A DNA stretch of 64,000 bases from Rhodospirillales bacterium (GTDB taxonomy: Bacteria > Pseudomonadota > Alphaproteobacteria > Rhodospirillales > Casp-alpha2): contig JAJFII010000070.1 in NCBI GenBank assembly GCA_021775095.1, forward strand, positions 31,056 through 95,055. Reading direction: 5' to 3'. Both the position numbers and the translations under genes were made by a program. Every line of letters starts with the position of its first letter. The first letter of the stretch is position 1. The notes beneath the pieces were generated by a model that was not told the origin of the DNA, searched no databases, and saw nothing but the letters and a program-made list of their open reading frames with translations. This document shows, one piece after another, positions 18,791 through 27,327 of the stretch.

Positions 18791-19414
18791 TTAAACGGTG
18801 GCGGCGCCGGCAATCCAGGGCTGGGAGGCTTTTTGTTTGTCTTCAAAACTGTCGACCTTATCGGCTTTTTGCAGGGTCAAACCGACATCATCAAGGCCGT
18901 TCAACAAAAGGTGTTTTTTAAAGGCATCAATCCCAAAGGTGACCGTGCCACCGTCTGGCCCTTCAATGGTCTGATTTTCCAGGTCAATGGACAGTGTCGC
19001 ATTGGCACCGCGTTCCGCATCGTCCATCAGGTTGTCCAGATCTTCCTTGGAAACCTTGATCGGCAGGATACCGTTTTTAAAACAGTTGTTATAAAATATG
19101 TCGGCGAAGGAGGTGGAAATCACACAGCGTATACCGAAATCAAGCAGCGCCCACGGCGCATGTTCCCGCGACGATCCACAACCAAAGTTGTCGCCGGCGA
19201 CGATAATTTGCGCTTTGCGATAGGCCGGTTTGTTGAGGACAAAATCCGGATTTTCATTGCCGTCCCGGTCAAACCGCATTTCATCAAACAGGTTCCTGCC
19301 GAGGCCCGAGCGTTTGATGGTTTTCAGGAAGTTTTTTGGGATGATCATATCGGTGTCGACGTTGATCATGTTCATGGGCGCGGCAACGCCGGTTAATTTA
19401 TCGAACTTTTCCAT
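18791..19414 (-). CDS. leuD: 3-isopropylmalate dehydratase small subunit
   Basis: Swivel-domain subunit of isopropylmalate isomerase, 207 residues. [35 protein letters not shown] contains the DTD/IIP motif, and [25 protein letters not shown] is the family signature including the SSREH substrate-binding serine. A GGAAAGGGAGA ribosome site precedes the ATG. It follows leuC by 16 bp. Confidence 0.97.
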   Translation of the reverse strand: MEKFDKLTGVAAPMNMINVDTDMIIPKNFLKTIKRSGLGRNLFDEMRFDRDGNENPDFVLNKPAYRKAQIIVAGDNFGCGSSREHAPWALLDFGIRCVISTSFADIFYNNCFKNGILPIKVSKEDLDNLMDDAERGANATLSIDLENQTIEGPDGGTVTFGIDAFKKHLLLNGLDDVGLTLQKADKVDSFEDKQKASQPWIAGAATV

Positions 19415-19430
19415 TGGTTATCTCCCTTTC

Positions 19431-20834
19431 CTAAAGATCGCGCACATCGGCCAAATGGCCGCTTACGGCGGCGGCGGCGGCCATGGCCGGGCTGACCAGA
19501 TGGGTGCGCCCGCCAAATCCCTGACGGCCCTTGAAGTTGCGGTTGGATGTGGAGGCACAACGCTGGCCGGGCTCAAGCCGGTCATCGTTCATCGCCAGGC
19601 ACATGGAACAACCCGGGTCGCGCCACTCAAAGCCGGACTCGACCAGGATTTTATCCAGGCCTTCTTCTTCCGCCTGTTCTTTGACCAGGCCGGAGCCCGG
19701 AACCACCAGGGCGCGAACCCCGTCGGCAACTTTGCGGCCTTTCGCCACTTCGGCCGCCGCACGAATGTCTTCGATGCGACCGTTGGTGCACGATCCGATA
19801 AACACCGTATCAATGACCACTTCCTGCATGGCCATACCGGCTTTAAGGCCCATGTAATCAAGCGATGCCTGGGCCGCTTGCTGTTTGCCGGGGTCGGCAA
19901 AGTCGGCCGGATAAGGAACATTGCCGGTGATCGGCGCGACGTCTTCGGGGCTGGTGCCCCAGGTGACTTGCGGCACAATCTCGGATACGTCGAGGGTTAC
20001 TTCTTTGTCGTAAACCGCGCCTTCATCCGACGGCAGGGTTTTCCAGAACTCAACCGCCTGTTCCCAGGCACCGGCTTTTGGCGACATGGGACGGCCCATG
20101 AGATAATCAAAGGTCGTTTGGTCGGGGGCAATCAGTCCAGCGCGGGCACCGCCTTCGATGGTCATATTGCAAACCGTCATCCGGCCTTCCATGGACAGGT
20201 CACGGATCGCCTGGCCGGTGAACTCAATGACGTAACCGGTGCCACCGGCGGTGCCGATTTTACCAATCAATGCCAGAACCAGATCCTTGGCCGTGCAGGC
20301 CTCGGGCAGGGCGCCTTCAACGGTGATCCGCATGTTCTTCAAGGGACTTTGCAACAGGGTCTGGGTTGCCAGAACGTGTTCAACTTCCGACGTTCCGATG
20401 CCAAAGGCCAGAGACCCGAAAGCACCGTGGGTGGCGGTGTGGCTATCGCCGCACACGGTTGTTGTGCCAGGCAGGGTGAACCCCTGTTCCGGGCCAATAA
20501 TATGGACAACGCCCTGGCGAATATCCTGCAGATCGAACAGGGGAACACCAAACTCCTTACAGTTTTTCTGCAGGGTTTCGACCTGAATGCGGCCCTCTTC
20601 GTTTTCGATGGTCTTGGTACGGTCCGTGGTCGGCACATTGTGATCGGGCACGGCCAGGGTCAGGTCCGGGCGGCGGACCTTGCGGCCGGCGTTCTTCAGA
20701 CCCTCAAAGGCCTGCGGGCTGGTCACTTCATGCACCAGATGGCGGTCGATGTAGAGCAGGCAGGTACCGTCGTCCTGAACATCGACCAAATGATTTTCCC
20801 AGATTTTGTCGAAAAGTGTTTTTGGGCTCGACAT
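19431..20834 (-). CDS. leuC: 3-isopropylmalate dehydratase large subunit
   Basis: Aconitase-family [4Fe-4S] subunit of isopropylmalate isomerase, 467 residues. [66 protein letters not shown] and the C-terminal [13 protein letters not shown] give the three cluster cysteines. [15 protein letters not shown] is also typical. The operon leuC-leuD-leuB begins 114 bp after rplS; a hairpin (20870-20892) lies in that gap, but no leucine-rich leader peptide is seen. Confidence 0.97.
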   Translation of the reverse strand: MSSPKTLFDKIWENHLVDVQDDGTCLLYIDRHLVHEVTSPQAFEGLKNAGRKVRRPDLTLAVPDHNVPTTDRTKTIENEEGRIQVETLQKNCKEFGVPLFDLQDIRQGVVHIIGPEQGFTLPGTTTVCGDSHTATHGAFGSLAFGIGTSEVEHVLATQTLLQSPLKNMRITVEGALPEACTAKDLVLALIGKIGTAGGTGYVIEFTGQAIRDLSMEGRMTVCNMTIEGGARAGLIAPDQTTFDYLMGRPMSPKAGAWEQAVEFWKTLPSDEGAVYDKEVTLDVSEIVPQVTWGTSPEDVAPITGNVPYPADFADPGKQQAAQASLDYMGLKAGMAMQEVVIDTVFIGSCTNGRIEDIRAAAEVAKGRKVADGVRALVVPGSGLVKEQAEEEGLDKILVESGFEWRDPGCSMCLAMNDDRLEPGQRCASTSNRNFKGRQGFGGRTHLVSPAMAAAAAVSGHLADVRDL

Positions 20835-20869
20835 GAGACCTCCCTATCGCGTTTTCACAACTACACCAT

Positions 20870-20892
20870 GGGTTGGCAACTTCTGCCAACCC
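20870..20892 (-). other. Stem-loop between rplS and leuC
   Basis: GGGTTGGC (20870-20877) and GCCAACCC (20885-20892) form a perfect 8-bp stem with a 7-nt loop. There is no T-run on either strand, so it may be an RNA-processing or stability element rather than a terminator. Confidence 0.45.
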
Positions 20893-20948
20893 CTCAATAT
20901 CGCCTTAATTCTTAAATAGGCAAAACCGTCGCCCATTCAATGATTGTC

Positions 20949-21440
20949 TTACTTAGCGGTTTCGGCCCGGGCATTTCGGTCGGACTTGGCTTTTGCCTTT
21001 TTGTCTTTTTTGGCCTGACCGGAAGCTTTTTTTGCTTCGGCGGCGACGCGCTTTTCTTCGAGCGAAATCTTGGCGGCAAAACCGGAGGTTTTTTCGGCAA
21101 TCCGAGCCGATTTACCGGTGCGGCCCCGCAGATAATAGAGTTTGGCCCGACGGACGTCGCCGCGACGGACCACTTCGATGCTCTCGATGGTCGGCGAATA
21201 TAACGGGAATACACGCTCGACGCCTTCGCCATAGCTCAGTTTTCGTACCGTAAAGGCCGAGTTCAGGCCGGCATTTTTTTTGGCAATGCAAACGCCTTCA
21301 AACGCCTGCACACGCTCGCGCGTCCCCTCAACAACCCGCACGTTAACTTTTACGGTATCGCCTGGAGCAAAAATCGGTTCTGCCGTATCGGCAACCAATT
21401 TTGCAACTTGTTCCTTGTTGATTTCTTCGATGATGTTCAT
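20949..21440 (-). CDS. rplS: 50S ribosomal protein L19 with C-terminal extension
   Basis: Large-subunit protein near the subunit interface. The start is the ATG at 21440 ([11 protein letters not shown]), because AAGGA sits 8 nt upstream and the ATG 9 nt earlier would be too close to it. The product has 163 residues against about 115-130 usually. The L19 core holds [30 protein letters not shown]-type and [14 protein letters not shown], and [23 protein letters not shown]. About 45 Lys/Ala-rich residues follow. It is the last gene of ffh-rpsP-rimM-trmD-rplS. Confidence 0.97.
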   Translation of the reverse strand: MNIIEEINKEQVAKLVADTAEPIFAPGDTVKVNVRVVEGTRERVQAFEGVCIAKKNAGLNSAFTVRKLSYGEGVERVFPLYSPTIESIEVVRRGDVRRAKLYYLRGRTGKSARIAEKTSGFAAKISLEEKRVAAEAKKASGQAKKDKKAKAKSDRNARAETAK

Positions 21441-21475
21441 GGATCTCATCCTTTGGTTTGCTATTCAAATTAAGT

Positions 21476-22192
21476 TCAAATGTGTGTGGCGGCGTATTGG
21501 GACCACAGGTCCGGTCTGCGCCGTTTGGTTATTTCTTCCGATTGCGTCTGTCGCCAGGCGCGGATATTTTCATGGTGACCCGACGTCAAAACCTCGGGCA
21601 CCGCTTGTCCGTTCCAAATTTGCGGACGGGTATAATGGGGATATTCAAGCAAACCCTGCTCAAAACTTTCCTGGGCGAGACTTTCCGGTTTGCCGATAAC
21701 GCCCGGCAACAAACGCACGCAGGCGTCCAAAAGCGTTAAGGCCGCAGTCTCGCCACCGGACAGCACAAAGTCACCAATGCTGATTTCTTCAATCTCGTGG
21801 GTATCGAGAATACGCTGGTCCAGGCCTTCGAACCGGCCACACAAAAGCGCAACCCCCGGCCCCGATGCCAACGTATGGGCTTTCGCCTGGGTGAAGGTCC
21901 GGCCCCGTGGCGACAGATAAACCAGGGGCAGCTCCGGTGATTTCTGGCGAACCGCATTGAGCGCGCTGTCGATCACGTCGGGGCGCATGACCATACCCGG
22001 ACCGCCGCCAAACGGTGTATCGTCAACGGAGCGGTGTTTGTCCGTGGCAAACGATCGGATGTCCAGGGTGTCCAATGACCAGGCCCCATTGGTTAACCCC
22101 TGGCCGGCGAGGGAAATACCCAGGGGCCCCGGAAACATTTCCGGAAAAAGGGAGAGCACTTGCGCTCGCCATGTGGTGCCTAAATGTGTCAT
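21476..22192 (-). CDS. trmD: tRNA (guanine-N1)-methyltransferase
   Basis: SPOUT methyltransferase making m1G37 in tRNAs. It has 238 residues. [21 protein letters not shown] opens the catalytic domain; [50 protein letters not shown] and [16 protein letters not shown] form the knotted cofactor site; [28 protein letters not shown] is the C-terminal signature. It lies between rimM and rplS, the conserved order. Confidence 0.97.
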   Translation of the reverse strand: MTHLGTTWRAQVLSLFPEMFPGPLGISLAGQGLTNGAWSLDTLDIRSFATDKHRSVDDTPFGGGPGMVMRPDVIDSALNAVRQKSPELPLVYLSPRGRTFTQAKAHTLASGPGVALLCGRFEGLDQRILDTHEIEEISIGDFVLSGGETAALTLLDACVRLLPGVIGKPESLAQESFEQGLLEYPHYTRPQIWNGQAVPEVLTSGHHENIRAWRQTQSEEITKRRRPDLWSQYAATHI

Positions 22193-22234
22193 TCGTCGTT
22201 ATCAAACTGCCTTTTGGCTTGTCAGCCGTTGGTT

Positions 22235-22786
22235 TTAACCGTTGCCATGGGCTTCTTTGTCCGGTGGCTCCAAAAGTCCGTCCGGCGGGTCAATGATGAC
22301 CAGACCTTCTGAAATGTCGACCCGGGGAACTGTTTGTTTGGTGAAGGGGACGATCAGTCCACCGGCCACCACGCCAACAATTTCCAGAACATCACCCGCC
22401 CCGTAATTATCTACGGATTGAATGGTCCCAAAGGCATTTCCTTCCAAATCTTCGACCCGTAATCCGATCAAGTCCGAAAAGTAGAACTCGTCTTCGTCGG
22501 GTTGCGGAAGGATGTCCCTTCGGACAAAAAGCTGTAACCCCTTTAGTTTCTCGGCTTCGTTACGATCCCGGGTTCCCTTGATCCGCCCGACCAATTGACC
22601 TTTGGCCTGACCGGTTATGGACAGATCAAAAGTTTGTGTGCCGGTTTTGTCGAACAGGAGACCATAGTCGGCGATGGCTTCGGGATCATCGGTAAAACTT
22701 TTAATCCGGATATCACCTTTTATCCCCCGTGCACCTGTCACTGCGCCAACGCAAATCAGCTCAGAGGGGCCAGGTTTTGTAACCAT
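22235..22786 (-). CDS. rimM: 16S rRNA processing protein RimM
   Basis: Assembly factor for the head of the 30S subunit that binds S19. It has 183 residues. An N-terminal RimM domain (ICVGAVTGARGIKGDIRIKSFTD) is followed by a PRC-barrel (FYFSDLIGLRVEDLEGNAFGTIQSVDNYGAGDVLEI) and IVPFTKQTVPRVDISEG. It sits 18 bp after rpsP. Confidence 0.96.
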   Translation of the reverse strand: MVTKPGPSELICVGAVTGARGIKGDIRIKSFTDDPEAIADYGLLFDKTGTQTFDLSITGQAKGQLVGRIKGTRDRNEAEKLKGLQLFVRRDILPQPDEDEFYFSDLIGLRVEDLEGNAFGTIQSVDNYGAGDVLEIVGVVAGGLIVPFTKQTVPRVDISEGLVIIDPPDGLLEPPDKEAHGNG

Positions 22787-22804
22787 CAGGGCCTTCCCGA
22801 AACC

Positions 22805-23338
22805 TTAACTGGCTTCCTTTGTTTCTTCTGCCACCGGTGTGTCTTCTGCGGCGGTTTCTGCCGCCGGTTCTTCTTTTGCTGCCGCCTCAGCCGGAGCTGT
22901 TTCAGCCGGAGCCGTTTCAGCCGGAGCCGGAGTTGCTTCAGCCGCAGGCTCTTCAGCCGGTGCTGCGACCGCTTCGGCGGCAGCTTCAGCTGCTGCAGAG
23001 GCTTTGTCCGCCTGTTCCTGCAGGCGTTCCTGCGCCTTGGTTTTGGGTTTGTTTTGTTTGGTCTGGTTGGCCGGAACCGCAGGTTTTTCCATCAAACCGG
23101 CATCACCGAGAAAACGCGCAACCCGGTCGCTGGGCTGGGCGCCAACGCCGATCCAGTGTTTGACCCGGTCTTCACGAATGACCAGACGGTCCGCATGGTC
23201 GCGGGCAACCATCGGGTTGTAGGTACCAATTTTTTCAATAAAGCGGCCATCGCGGGGGCTGCGGGAATCGGCGACGACAATGCGATAGAAGGGGCGCTTT
23301 TTTGCACCGCCCCGTGATAGACGTATTCTCAAAGACAT
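22805..23338 (-). CDS. rpsP: 30S ribosomal protein S16 with long acidic Ala/Glu/Pro tail
   Basis: Small-subunit assembly protein. Residues 1-85 are a normal S16 ([51 protein letters not shown]). The remaining ~92 residues form a low-complexity extension, first Lys/Gln-rich, then an acidic [16 protein letters not shown] repeat to the C-terminus. Total length is 177 against about 82 in E. coli. Shorter Ala/Glu-rich S16 tails are known in alphaproteobacteria; this one is long and carries a clear 15-bp DNA repeat (22888-22932). Confidence 0.97.
   Translation of the reverse strand: MSLRIRLSRGGAKKRPFYRIVVADSRSPRDGRFIEKIGTYNPMVARDHADRLVIREDRVKHWIGVGAQPSDRVARFLGDAGLMEKPAVPANQTKQNKPKTKAQERLQEQADKASAAAEAAAEAVAAPAEEPAAEATPAPAETAPAETAPAEAAAKEEPAAETAAEDTPVAEETKEAS
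22888..22932. repeat. Three tandem 15-bp repeats in the rpsP tail
   Basis: Units TCAGCCGGAGCTGTT (22888-22902), the same with one change (22903-22917), and TCAGCCGGAGCCGGA (22918-22932) encode the repeated ETAPA blocks of the S16 tail. Slippage at this site would add or remove five residues without a frameshift. Confidence 0.85.
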
Positions 23339-23437
23339 ATTGGTCTTTTTCCTTTCGTTAGCGCAAATGCGCGTTAATCGTTAATTCTAAATCGGCTCAA
23401 TCAAAATCTTCTAAATCTTCGGGTCTTCAGTGGGGCC

Positions 23438-24817
23438 TCAGCGCATACCCCCATGGGGCGGCATTTGCGGCATCATGCCCGGCAGCATTCCGCCACCCCG
23501 CATCAAACCTTTTTTGCCCATTTTTCCGGCTTTTTTCATCATCTGGCTCATTTGCTTGAACTGTTTCAGGACCCGGTTCACGTCCTGCACGCTGGTGCCG
23601 GACCCTTCGGCAATGCGGCGCCGGCGCGAGCCGTTTAAGACCTTCGGATTAAGCCGTTCCTTTTTAGTCATGGAACGGATAATCGCTTCCTGGCGGCCAA
23701 TTAACTTGTCGTCAATATTGGCGCCGGCCATTTGCTGTTTGATCTTCTGGGCACCGGGCATCATCCCCAGCAACCCTTCCAGGTTACCCATTTTTTTGAT
23801 CTGGCCAAGCTGCTGGGCCATATCGTCCAGGGTAAACTGGCCCTTCAGCATCTTCTTGGCCATGGCTTCGGCCTCTTCCTGGTCGACCACCTCACCGGCC
23901 TTCTCAACCAGGCCGACAATGTCGCCCATCCCCAAAATCGAACCGGCAATGCGGTCCGCTTGGAACAGCTCCAGGGCCTCCATTTTTTCGCCGGTGCCCA
24001 TCAGTTTGATCGGCGCCCCGGTAATGGCACGCATGGAAAGCGCCGCCCCACCGCGGGCATCGCCATCAACGCGGGTCAGGGCGATGCCGGTAATGCCAAC
24101 TTTTTCGTTAAATTCGCGGGCCACATTAACCGCGTCCTGACCGGTCATGGCGTCGGTTACCAAAAGGGTCTCGACCGGTTTGGCGATATCACGAATCTGG
24201 GTAACTTCCGCCATCAGTTGCTGATCAATGTGCAGCCGACCGGCGGTGTCGAGGATGACAACATCCATGCCTTCCTTGCGGCCGCTATCCATGGCGCGTT
24301 TGGCAATGGCCAGGGGTTGTTCGCCAAGAATCGCCTGCAAAACCCGGACTTCCGTCTGTTCGCCGAGGGTTGCCAGCTGTTGTTGAGCGGCCGGACGGTA
24401 GACGTCCAAAGACGCCATCAATACTTTTTTCTTGTCGCGTTTACTCAAACGCAGGCCCAGTTTGGCGCTGGTCGTTGTTTTGCCGGACCCTTGCAGGCCG
24501 ACCATCAGGATCGAGACCGGCGGGGTGCCGATCAGGTTCAGTTCATTGCCTTCGGTGCCGAGGGTTTCCACCAACTCATCGTGCACTACCTTGACCACCA
24601 TCTGGCCGGGGGTGACCGAGCGGATCACATCCTGGCCAACGGCTTTGGTTTTGACGGCGTCGATAAAGTCCTTAACCACCGACAGGGCAACGTCGGCTTC
24701 CAGCAGGGCGACGCGGACTTCGCGCAGGGCTTCGTCGACGTCAGCTTCTTTCAGCGCGCCGCGCTTCTTAAGCTTGTCGAAAATTCCGCCGAGGCGTTCC
24801 GTTAGGTTATCGAACAT
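23438..24817 (-). CDS. ffh: Signal recognition particle protein Ffh (SRP54)
   Basis: GTPase that binds signal sequences and SRP RNA and targets ribosomes to FtsY. It has 459 residues. The N domain opens MFDNLTERLGGIFDKLKKRG. The G domain contains VGLQGSGKTTTSAKLGLRL (G1), DVYRPAAQQQL, DTAGRLHIDQQLM, LTRVDGDARGG and the closing loop. The C-terminal M domain is methionine-rich (GLLGMMPGAQKIKQQMAG, LKQFKQMSQMMKKAGKMG) and ends in a Gly/Met/Pro tail. It heads the ribosomal operon. Its receptor gene ftsY is at 29423-30364 on the other strand. Confidence 0.98.
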   Translation of the reverse strand: MFDNLTERLGGIFDKLKKRGALKEADVDEALREVRVALLEADVALSVVKDFIDAVKTKAVGQDVIRSVTPGQMVVKVVHDELVETLGTEGNELNLIGTPPVSILMVGLQGSGKTTTSAKLGLRLSKRDKKKVLMASLDVYRPAAQQQLATLGEQTEVRVLQAILGEQPLAIAKRAMDSGRKEGMDVVILDTAGRLHIDQQLMAEVTQIRDIAKPVETLLVTDAMTGQDAVNVAREFNEKVGITGIALTRVDGDARGGAALSMRAITGAPIKLMGTGEKMEALELFQADRIAGSILGMGDIVGLVEKAGEVVDQEEAEAMAKKMLKGQFTLDDMAQQLGQIKKMGNLEGLLGMMPGAQKIKQQMAGANIDDKLIGRQEAIIRSMTKKERLNPKVLNGSRRRRIAEGSGTSVQDVNRVLKQFKQMSQMMKKAGKMGKKGLMRGGGMLPGMMPQMPPHGGMR

Positions 24818-24976
24818 GGTTTCGCTATTTCGCCACTCTTAACACAATACAAAACTTCAAAGGACCCAACGACAAACGCGCCAGTGCGCGAAACTCGCGG
24901 ATTGGCGGCACCCCGTGAGGCGTAGGGTTCAAATTTCCCTGAAGTGGGCGCAACATATGAGCCGGCGGCTGGCAAG

Positions 24977-25372
24977 TCAAGCGGGCTGGCAAGCATGCTT
25001 ACAAATGCTTTTCTGTCCGGCAACATGCGGTGCGCCATGGGGACGTCTTGAAACGATAATTTGTTCTTTGGTTGAGCGGTAATATATAGAGCGGTCGCGA
25101 TCAGGCACGACGGGCCATCCTTTGTAAATGGGGTCGCGCGGCGCGCCGGTGAATTTGACGTCTGCGATTGATGCCAATTTGCCGACTAGGTCTGCAATAA
25201 AGTTCACCGCAATTTCCCTGTCATGGGCGGTACCCCAGACATAGACATCAATCAGACCGCACTCGGTGCAGGGGCCTGTATCCGCTTTTTTCGGGTAATC
25301 GATCAGCACCCCGTCGGCTATGTCAATCGGGTGCCGCCGGGGGTGCATTCTTTTTCCCGTTAAATTTTTCAT
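24977..25372 (-). CDS. Unknown protein, second gene of a Fur-box-controlled pair
   Basis: The product has 131 residues and was not recognised. The start ATG at 25372 overlaps the TGA of the upstream gene as ATGA, indicating translational coupling. It has two Cys pairs, GPCTECGLIDVYVWG near residue 35 and KSICKHACQPA at the C-terminus, which could bind a metal, and a polar middle. No signal peptide or membrane segment is seen. Its operon carries a Fur-type box at its promoter, so a link to iron is inferred from context only. ffh lies 159 bp downstream. Confidence 0.6.
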   Translation of the reverse strand: MKNLTGKRMHPRRHPIDIADGVLIDYPKKADTGPCTECGLIDVYVWGTAHDREIAVNFIADLVGKLASIADVKFTGAPRDPIYKGWPVVPDRDRSIYYRSTKEQIIVSRRPHGAPHVAGQKSICKHACQPA

Positions 25373-25854
25373 GCATTGCCAACCACTGCCATAACCGCCA
25401 GGGGTTGGTAACCACGCAGCGTAAACAGGACCCGGCGGGCGTCCAGCGATTGGCCGAGCAGCCGGGCCGCCGCTAAAACCTCAACTTCTGCGTCCGGGCC
25501 GCCGATTTTACCGGCCAGAGACCGGGCCGTCTGCTGATCGTTGGCCTGCAGGGCGGTGATCAGTTTGACGACCGCCATCTCGCCAGGGCTGACAAAGGCC
25601 CTGGTGAGGGAAGGGTTCGGCGACGCAAATTCAGGAGTGTCGTCAAGGGCCGTCATCAGGGTCTCAAAGGCTTCGATGGCGGCCTCTATATAATAAATGC
25701 CGAATATTCTAAAAAGCGATTGGCTGGCGTCAGCCAGCCCGGCCACGCCCAGACGCCACTTGCGCATGGCAAACACCAACAAATGCTGATGGGCCGACAG
25801 GCGGTTCAGGGGGAGGGCAGGGGAATGGACAGGACGGCGTGAAATGGCATTCAT
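25369..25854 (-). CDS. Unknown protein, first gene of a Fur-box-controlled pair
   Basis: The 161-residue product was not recognised. The N-terminal ~20 residues are basic and Pro/Ser-rich; the rest is predicted from composition to be helical, with HQHLLVFAMRKWRLGVAGLADASQ and IYYIEAAIEAFETLMTAL. A GGAG site lies 8 nt before the ATG at 25854. A promoter (TTTACA, 17 bp, TAAAAG) and an abutting Fur-type box lie 40-85 bp upstream. It is coupled by ATGA to a second unknown gene. No membrane segment is obvious. Confidence 0.65.
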   Translation of the reverse strand: MNAISRRPVHSPALPLNRLSAHQHLLVFAMRKWRLGVAGLADASQSLFRIFGIYYIEAAIEAFETLMTALDDTPEFASPNPSLTRAFVSPGEMAVVKLITALQANDQQTARSLAGKIGGPDAEVEVLAAARLLGQSLDARRVLFTLRGYQPLAVMAVVGNA

Positions 25855-25893
25855 AGGGGATCTCCAGCGGGTCTGAAACTAATTAGGTTTTTT

Positions 25894-25922
25894 CTTTTAA
25901 CGGCAAAGCGACTTCATGTAAA
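25894..25922 (-). promoter_or_regulatory. Putative promoter of the unknown two-gene operon
   Basis: Minus-strand TTTACA (25922-25917) and TAAAAG (25899-25894) are separated by exactly 17 bp, about 40 bp before the start codon at 25854. The -35 matches consensus at 5 of 6 positions. Confidence 0.55.
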
Positions 25923-25937
25923 TGAGAATAATTATCA
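25923..25937. promoter_or_regulatory. Fur-type iron box
   Basis: TGAGAATAATTATCA matches the 7-1-7 Fur inverted repeat TGATAAT-N-ATTATCA at all but one position. It abuts the -35 hexamer of the minus-strand operon, a standard place for repression, and lies about 190 bp before the plus-strand XRE gene. Which alphaproteobacterial regulator (Fur or Mur) reads it cannot be told from sequence. Confidence 0.65.
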
Positions 25938-26127
25938 ATTGCATAAATAATTACCCTCTGGTTCTGGTTTTTAAAGCCCGTCTGACGACCAGAAAATGGA
26001 TCAATAGGTACCGCAATCAGACTTCGGTTTCTTGGCAAGTCTACCCATACGTGATAAACTTATAAGTGTGTACATAATTTCAATCTACTTGAGCTTGTAT
26101 TGGGTAACGACTGCAAATGAGGCTTTG

Positions 26128-26550
26128 ATGTTAAAGGTGAAGGATACCAAACAGTTAAATGATTATTTGTCGGCGCAGGTGCGCGCCCAGCGGACCCGAC
26201 TCGGCATGACCCTCAGGGAGCTGGACCTGGCGCTGGTTTGGTCGCCGGGAACGGTCGCCCGCCTGGAGCGCGGTGACAAACGCCTCGACTCGCAAACGCT
26301 ATTTAAGCTGGCAACTTATCTCAACACGTCGGTTGACAGTTTTTTTGCAGAAGCGCCGGAAATTGACGCCCGGCCCGACCGGCTTACGCGCTCGGATATT
26401 CGGGCCGAAGATGTGTCCGAGTTTATTTCCGCTTGCCAGACCATACCCAACCGGAGCGCGCGCCGTGAGATCCTGGCGCTCATGCGGACCGTGGCGGAAA
26501 GTGCCTGTTACCGCCCGCCCGGCCCTTCGACGTCACCGTTCGAGTCCTAG
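26128..26550 (+). CDS. XRE-family helix-turn-helix transcriptional regulator
   Basis: The start at the ATG at 26128 (MLKVKDTKQLNDYL) has TGAGG 7 nt upstream; earlier in-frame starts run through hydrophobic sequence unlike the family. The product has 140 residues. The HTH lies at about residues 10-65: LSAQVRAQRTRLGMTLRELDLALVWSPGTVARLERGDKRLDSQTLFKLATYL, close to Cro/C1-type regulators. The rest (SEFISACQTIPNRSARREILALMRTVAE) is a short C-terminal helix set. It is divergent from the Fur-box operon and 49 bp upstream of an Fe-S protein gene. Confidence 0.82.
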   Translation: MLKVKDTKQLNDYLSAQVRAQRTRLGMTLRELDLALVWSPGTVARLERGDKRLDSQTLFKLATYLNTSVDSFFAEAPEIDARPDRLTRSDIRAEDVSEFISACQTIPNRSARREILALMRTVAESACYRPPGPSTSPFES

Positions 26551-26599
26551 CCGCAAACCGGCCTTGACCCGTGGCGTCCGATGCGTCCACTGTTGGGTC

Positions 26600-27280
26600 A
26601 TGACCTATGGCGATATCGAGGCGGTGCTGGCACCGCATGGACTGATCTGTCGAGGCGGGTTTCATTTGGTCGAGGCCGACGGTTTTGGGCCGGCCGCCAG
26701 CCTCTTGATGATCGGTAATGTGGGGCCGGCTTTTTGGCAGGCCTTCGAACGGGCCAGCAAAACCCGTGGACCACGCGATCAATCACACCCCATGGACGCC
26801 TGGACCCGTCAGGTCATCGATGACGTCGCCAGTCGGTTTGGCGGGCGCGCCTTTTACCCCTTTGACGGGCCGCCCTATTATCCGTTCCAGCGCTGGGCGG
26901 CGCGGGCGGAATCGGTATTTCCGTCGCCCATCGGACCGCTTATTCATCCGGAATATGGCCTGTGGCACGCCTATCGCGGTGCTCTGGTTTTCGATCGAGC
27001 CGTCGATTTTCCGGTATCGCACCCGCAGCCGTCGCCGTGCGACAGCTGTCGGGAGAAATATTGCCTGCGGGCCTGTCCGGTGGGTGCCTTGCAATCGGCG
27101 TATTATGATGTGCCTGCCTGTGTTTCCCATTTAACATCGTCGGTCGGCGGTCGCTGCCGTAACCAGGGCTGTCAGGCCCGTCACGCCTGCCCCATTGGCC
27201 AACCGTTTGCGCAAACGCCCGCCCAGGCGCAATTTCATATGGACAAATTTATCGCCAGTCAGTCCAAACCACCGGATTAA
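26600..27280 (+). CDS. Ferredoxin-like Fe-S protein, function unknown
   Basis: The start is taken at the ATG at 26600 (MTYGDIEAVLAPHG), since upstream in-frame sequence is only the antiframe of the regulator gene; the product has 226 residues. The C-terminal third holds CDSCREKYCLRACPVGAL (Cys spacing 2-4-3, followed by Pro), then further cysteines in VPACVSH, GGRCRNQGC and ARHACPIGQ. This is consistent with one or two [4Fe-4S] clusters. The N-terminal region has GFHLVEADGFGP and LLMIGNVGPAFWQAFE. It resembles uncharacterised ferredoxin-type proteins, distantly those of the epoxyqueuosine-reductase kind, but without its catalytic domain. It is the second gene after the XRE regulator. Confidence 0.72.
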   Translation: MTYGDIEAVLAPHGLICRGGFHLVEADGFGPAASLLMIGNVGPAFWQAFERASKTRGPRDQSHPMDAWTRQVIDDVASRFGGRAFYPFDGPPYYPFQRWAARAESVFPSPIGPLIHPEYGLWHAYRGALVFDRAVDFPVSHPQPSPCDSCREKYCLRACPVGALQSAYYDVPACVSHLTSSVGGRCRNQGCQARHACPIGQPFAQTPAQAQFHMDKFIASQSKPPD

Positions 27281-27327
27281 GCGCTTTTAGGTGGACATCA
27301 CCGCCTTTGTCACCCTATTTACCCCCC

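Noticed and set aside
19230..20915. 561-codon plus-strand frame across leuD and leuC
   Set aside because: It is antisense to two certain genes; the open frame results from their codon bias. Similar shadows lie opposite sdhA and ffh.
20840..20935. A 30-codon minus-strand frame before leuC as a leucine leader peptide
   Set aside because: It has only three scattered Leu codons, no ribosome site, and the nearby hairpin lacks a T-run.
24840..24976. tRNA or SRP RNA gene next to ffh
   Set aside because: A GGTTCAAAT T-loop-like string is present near 24928, but no acceptor, D or anticodon arms can be formed. No SRP-RNA GGAAGGAAGC-type motif is present.
26273..26599. N-terminal extension of the Fe-S protein
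   Set aside because: It overlaps the regulator gene in another frame and is Arg/Pro/Ser-rich without family character.
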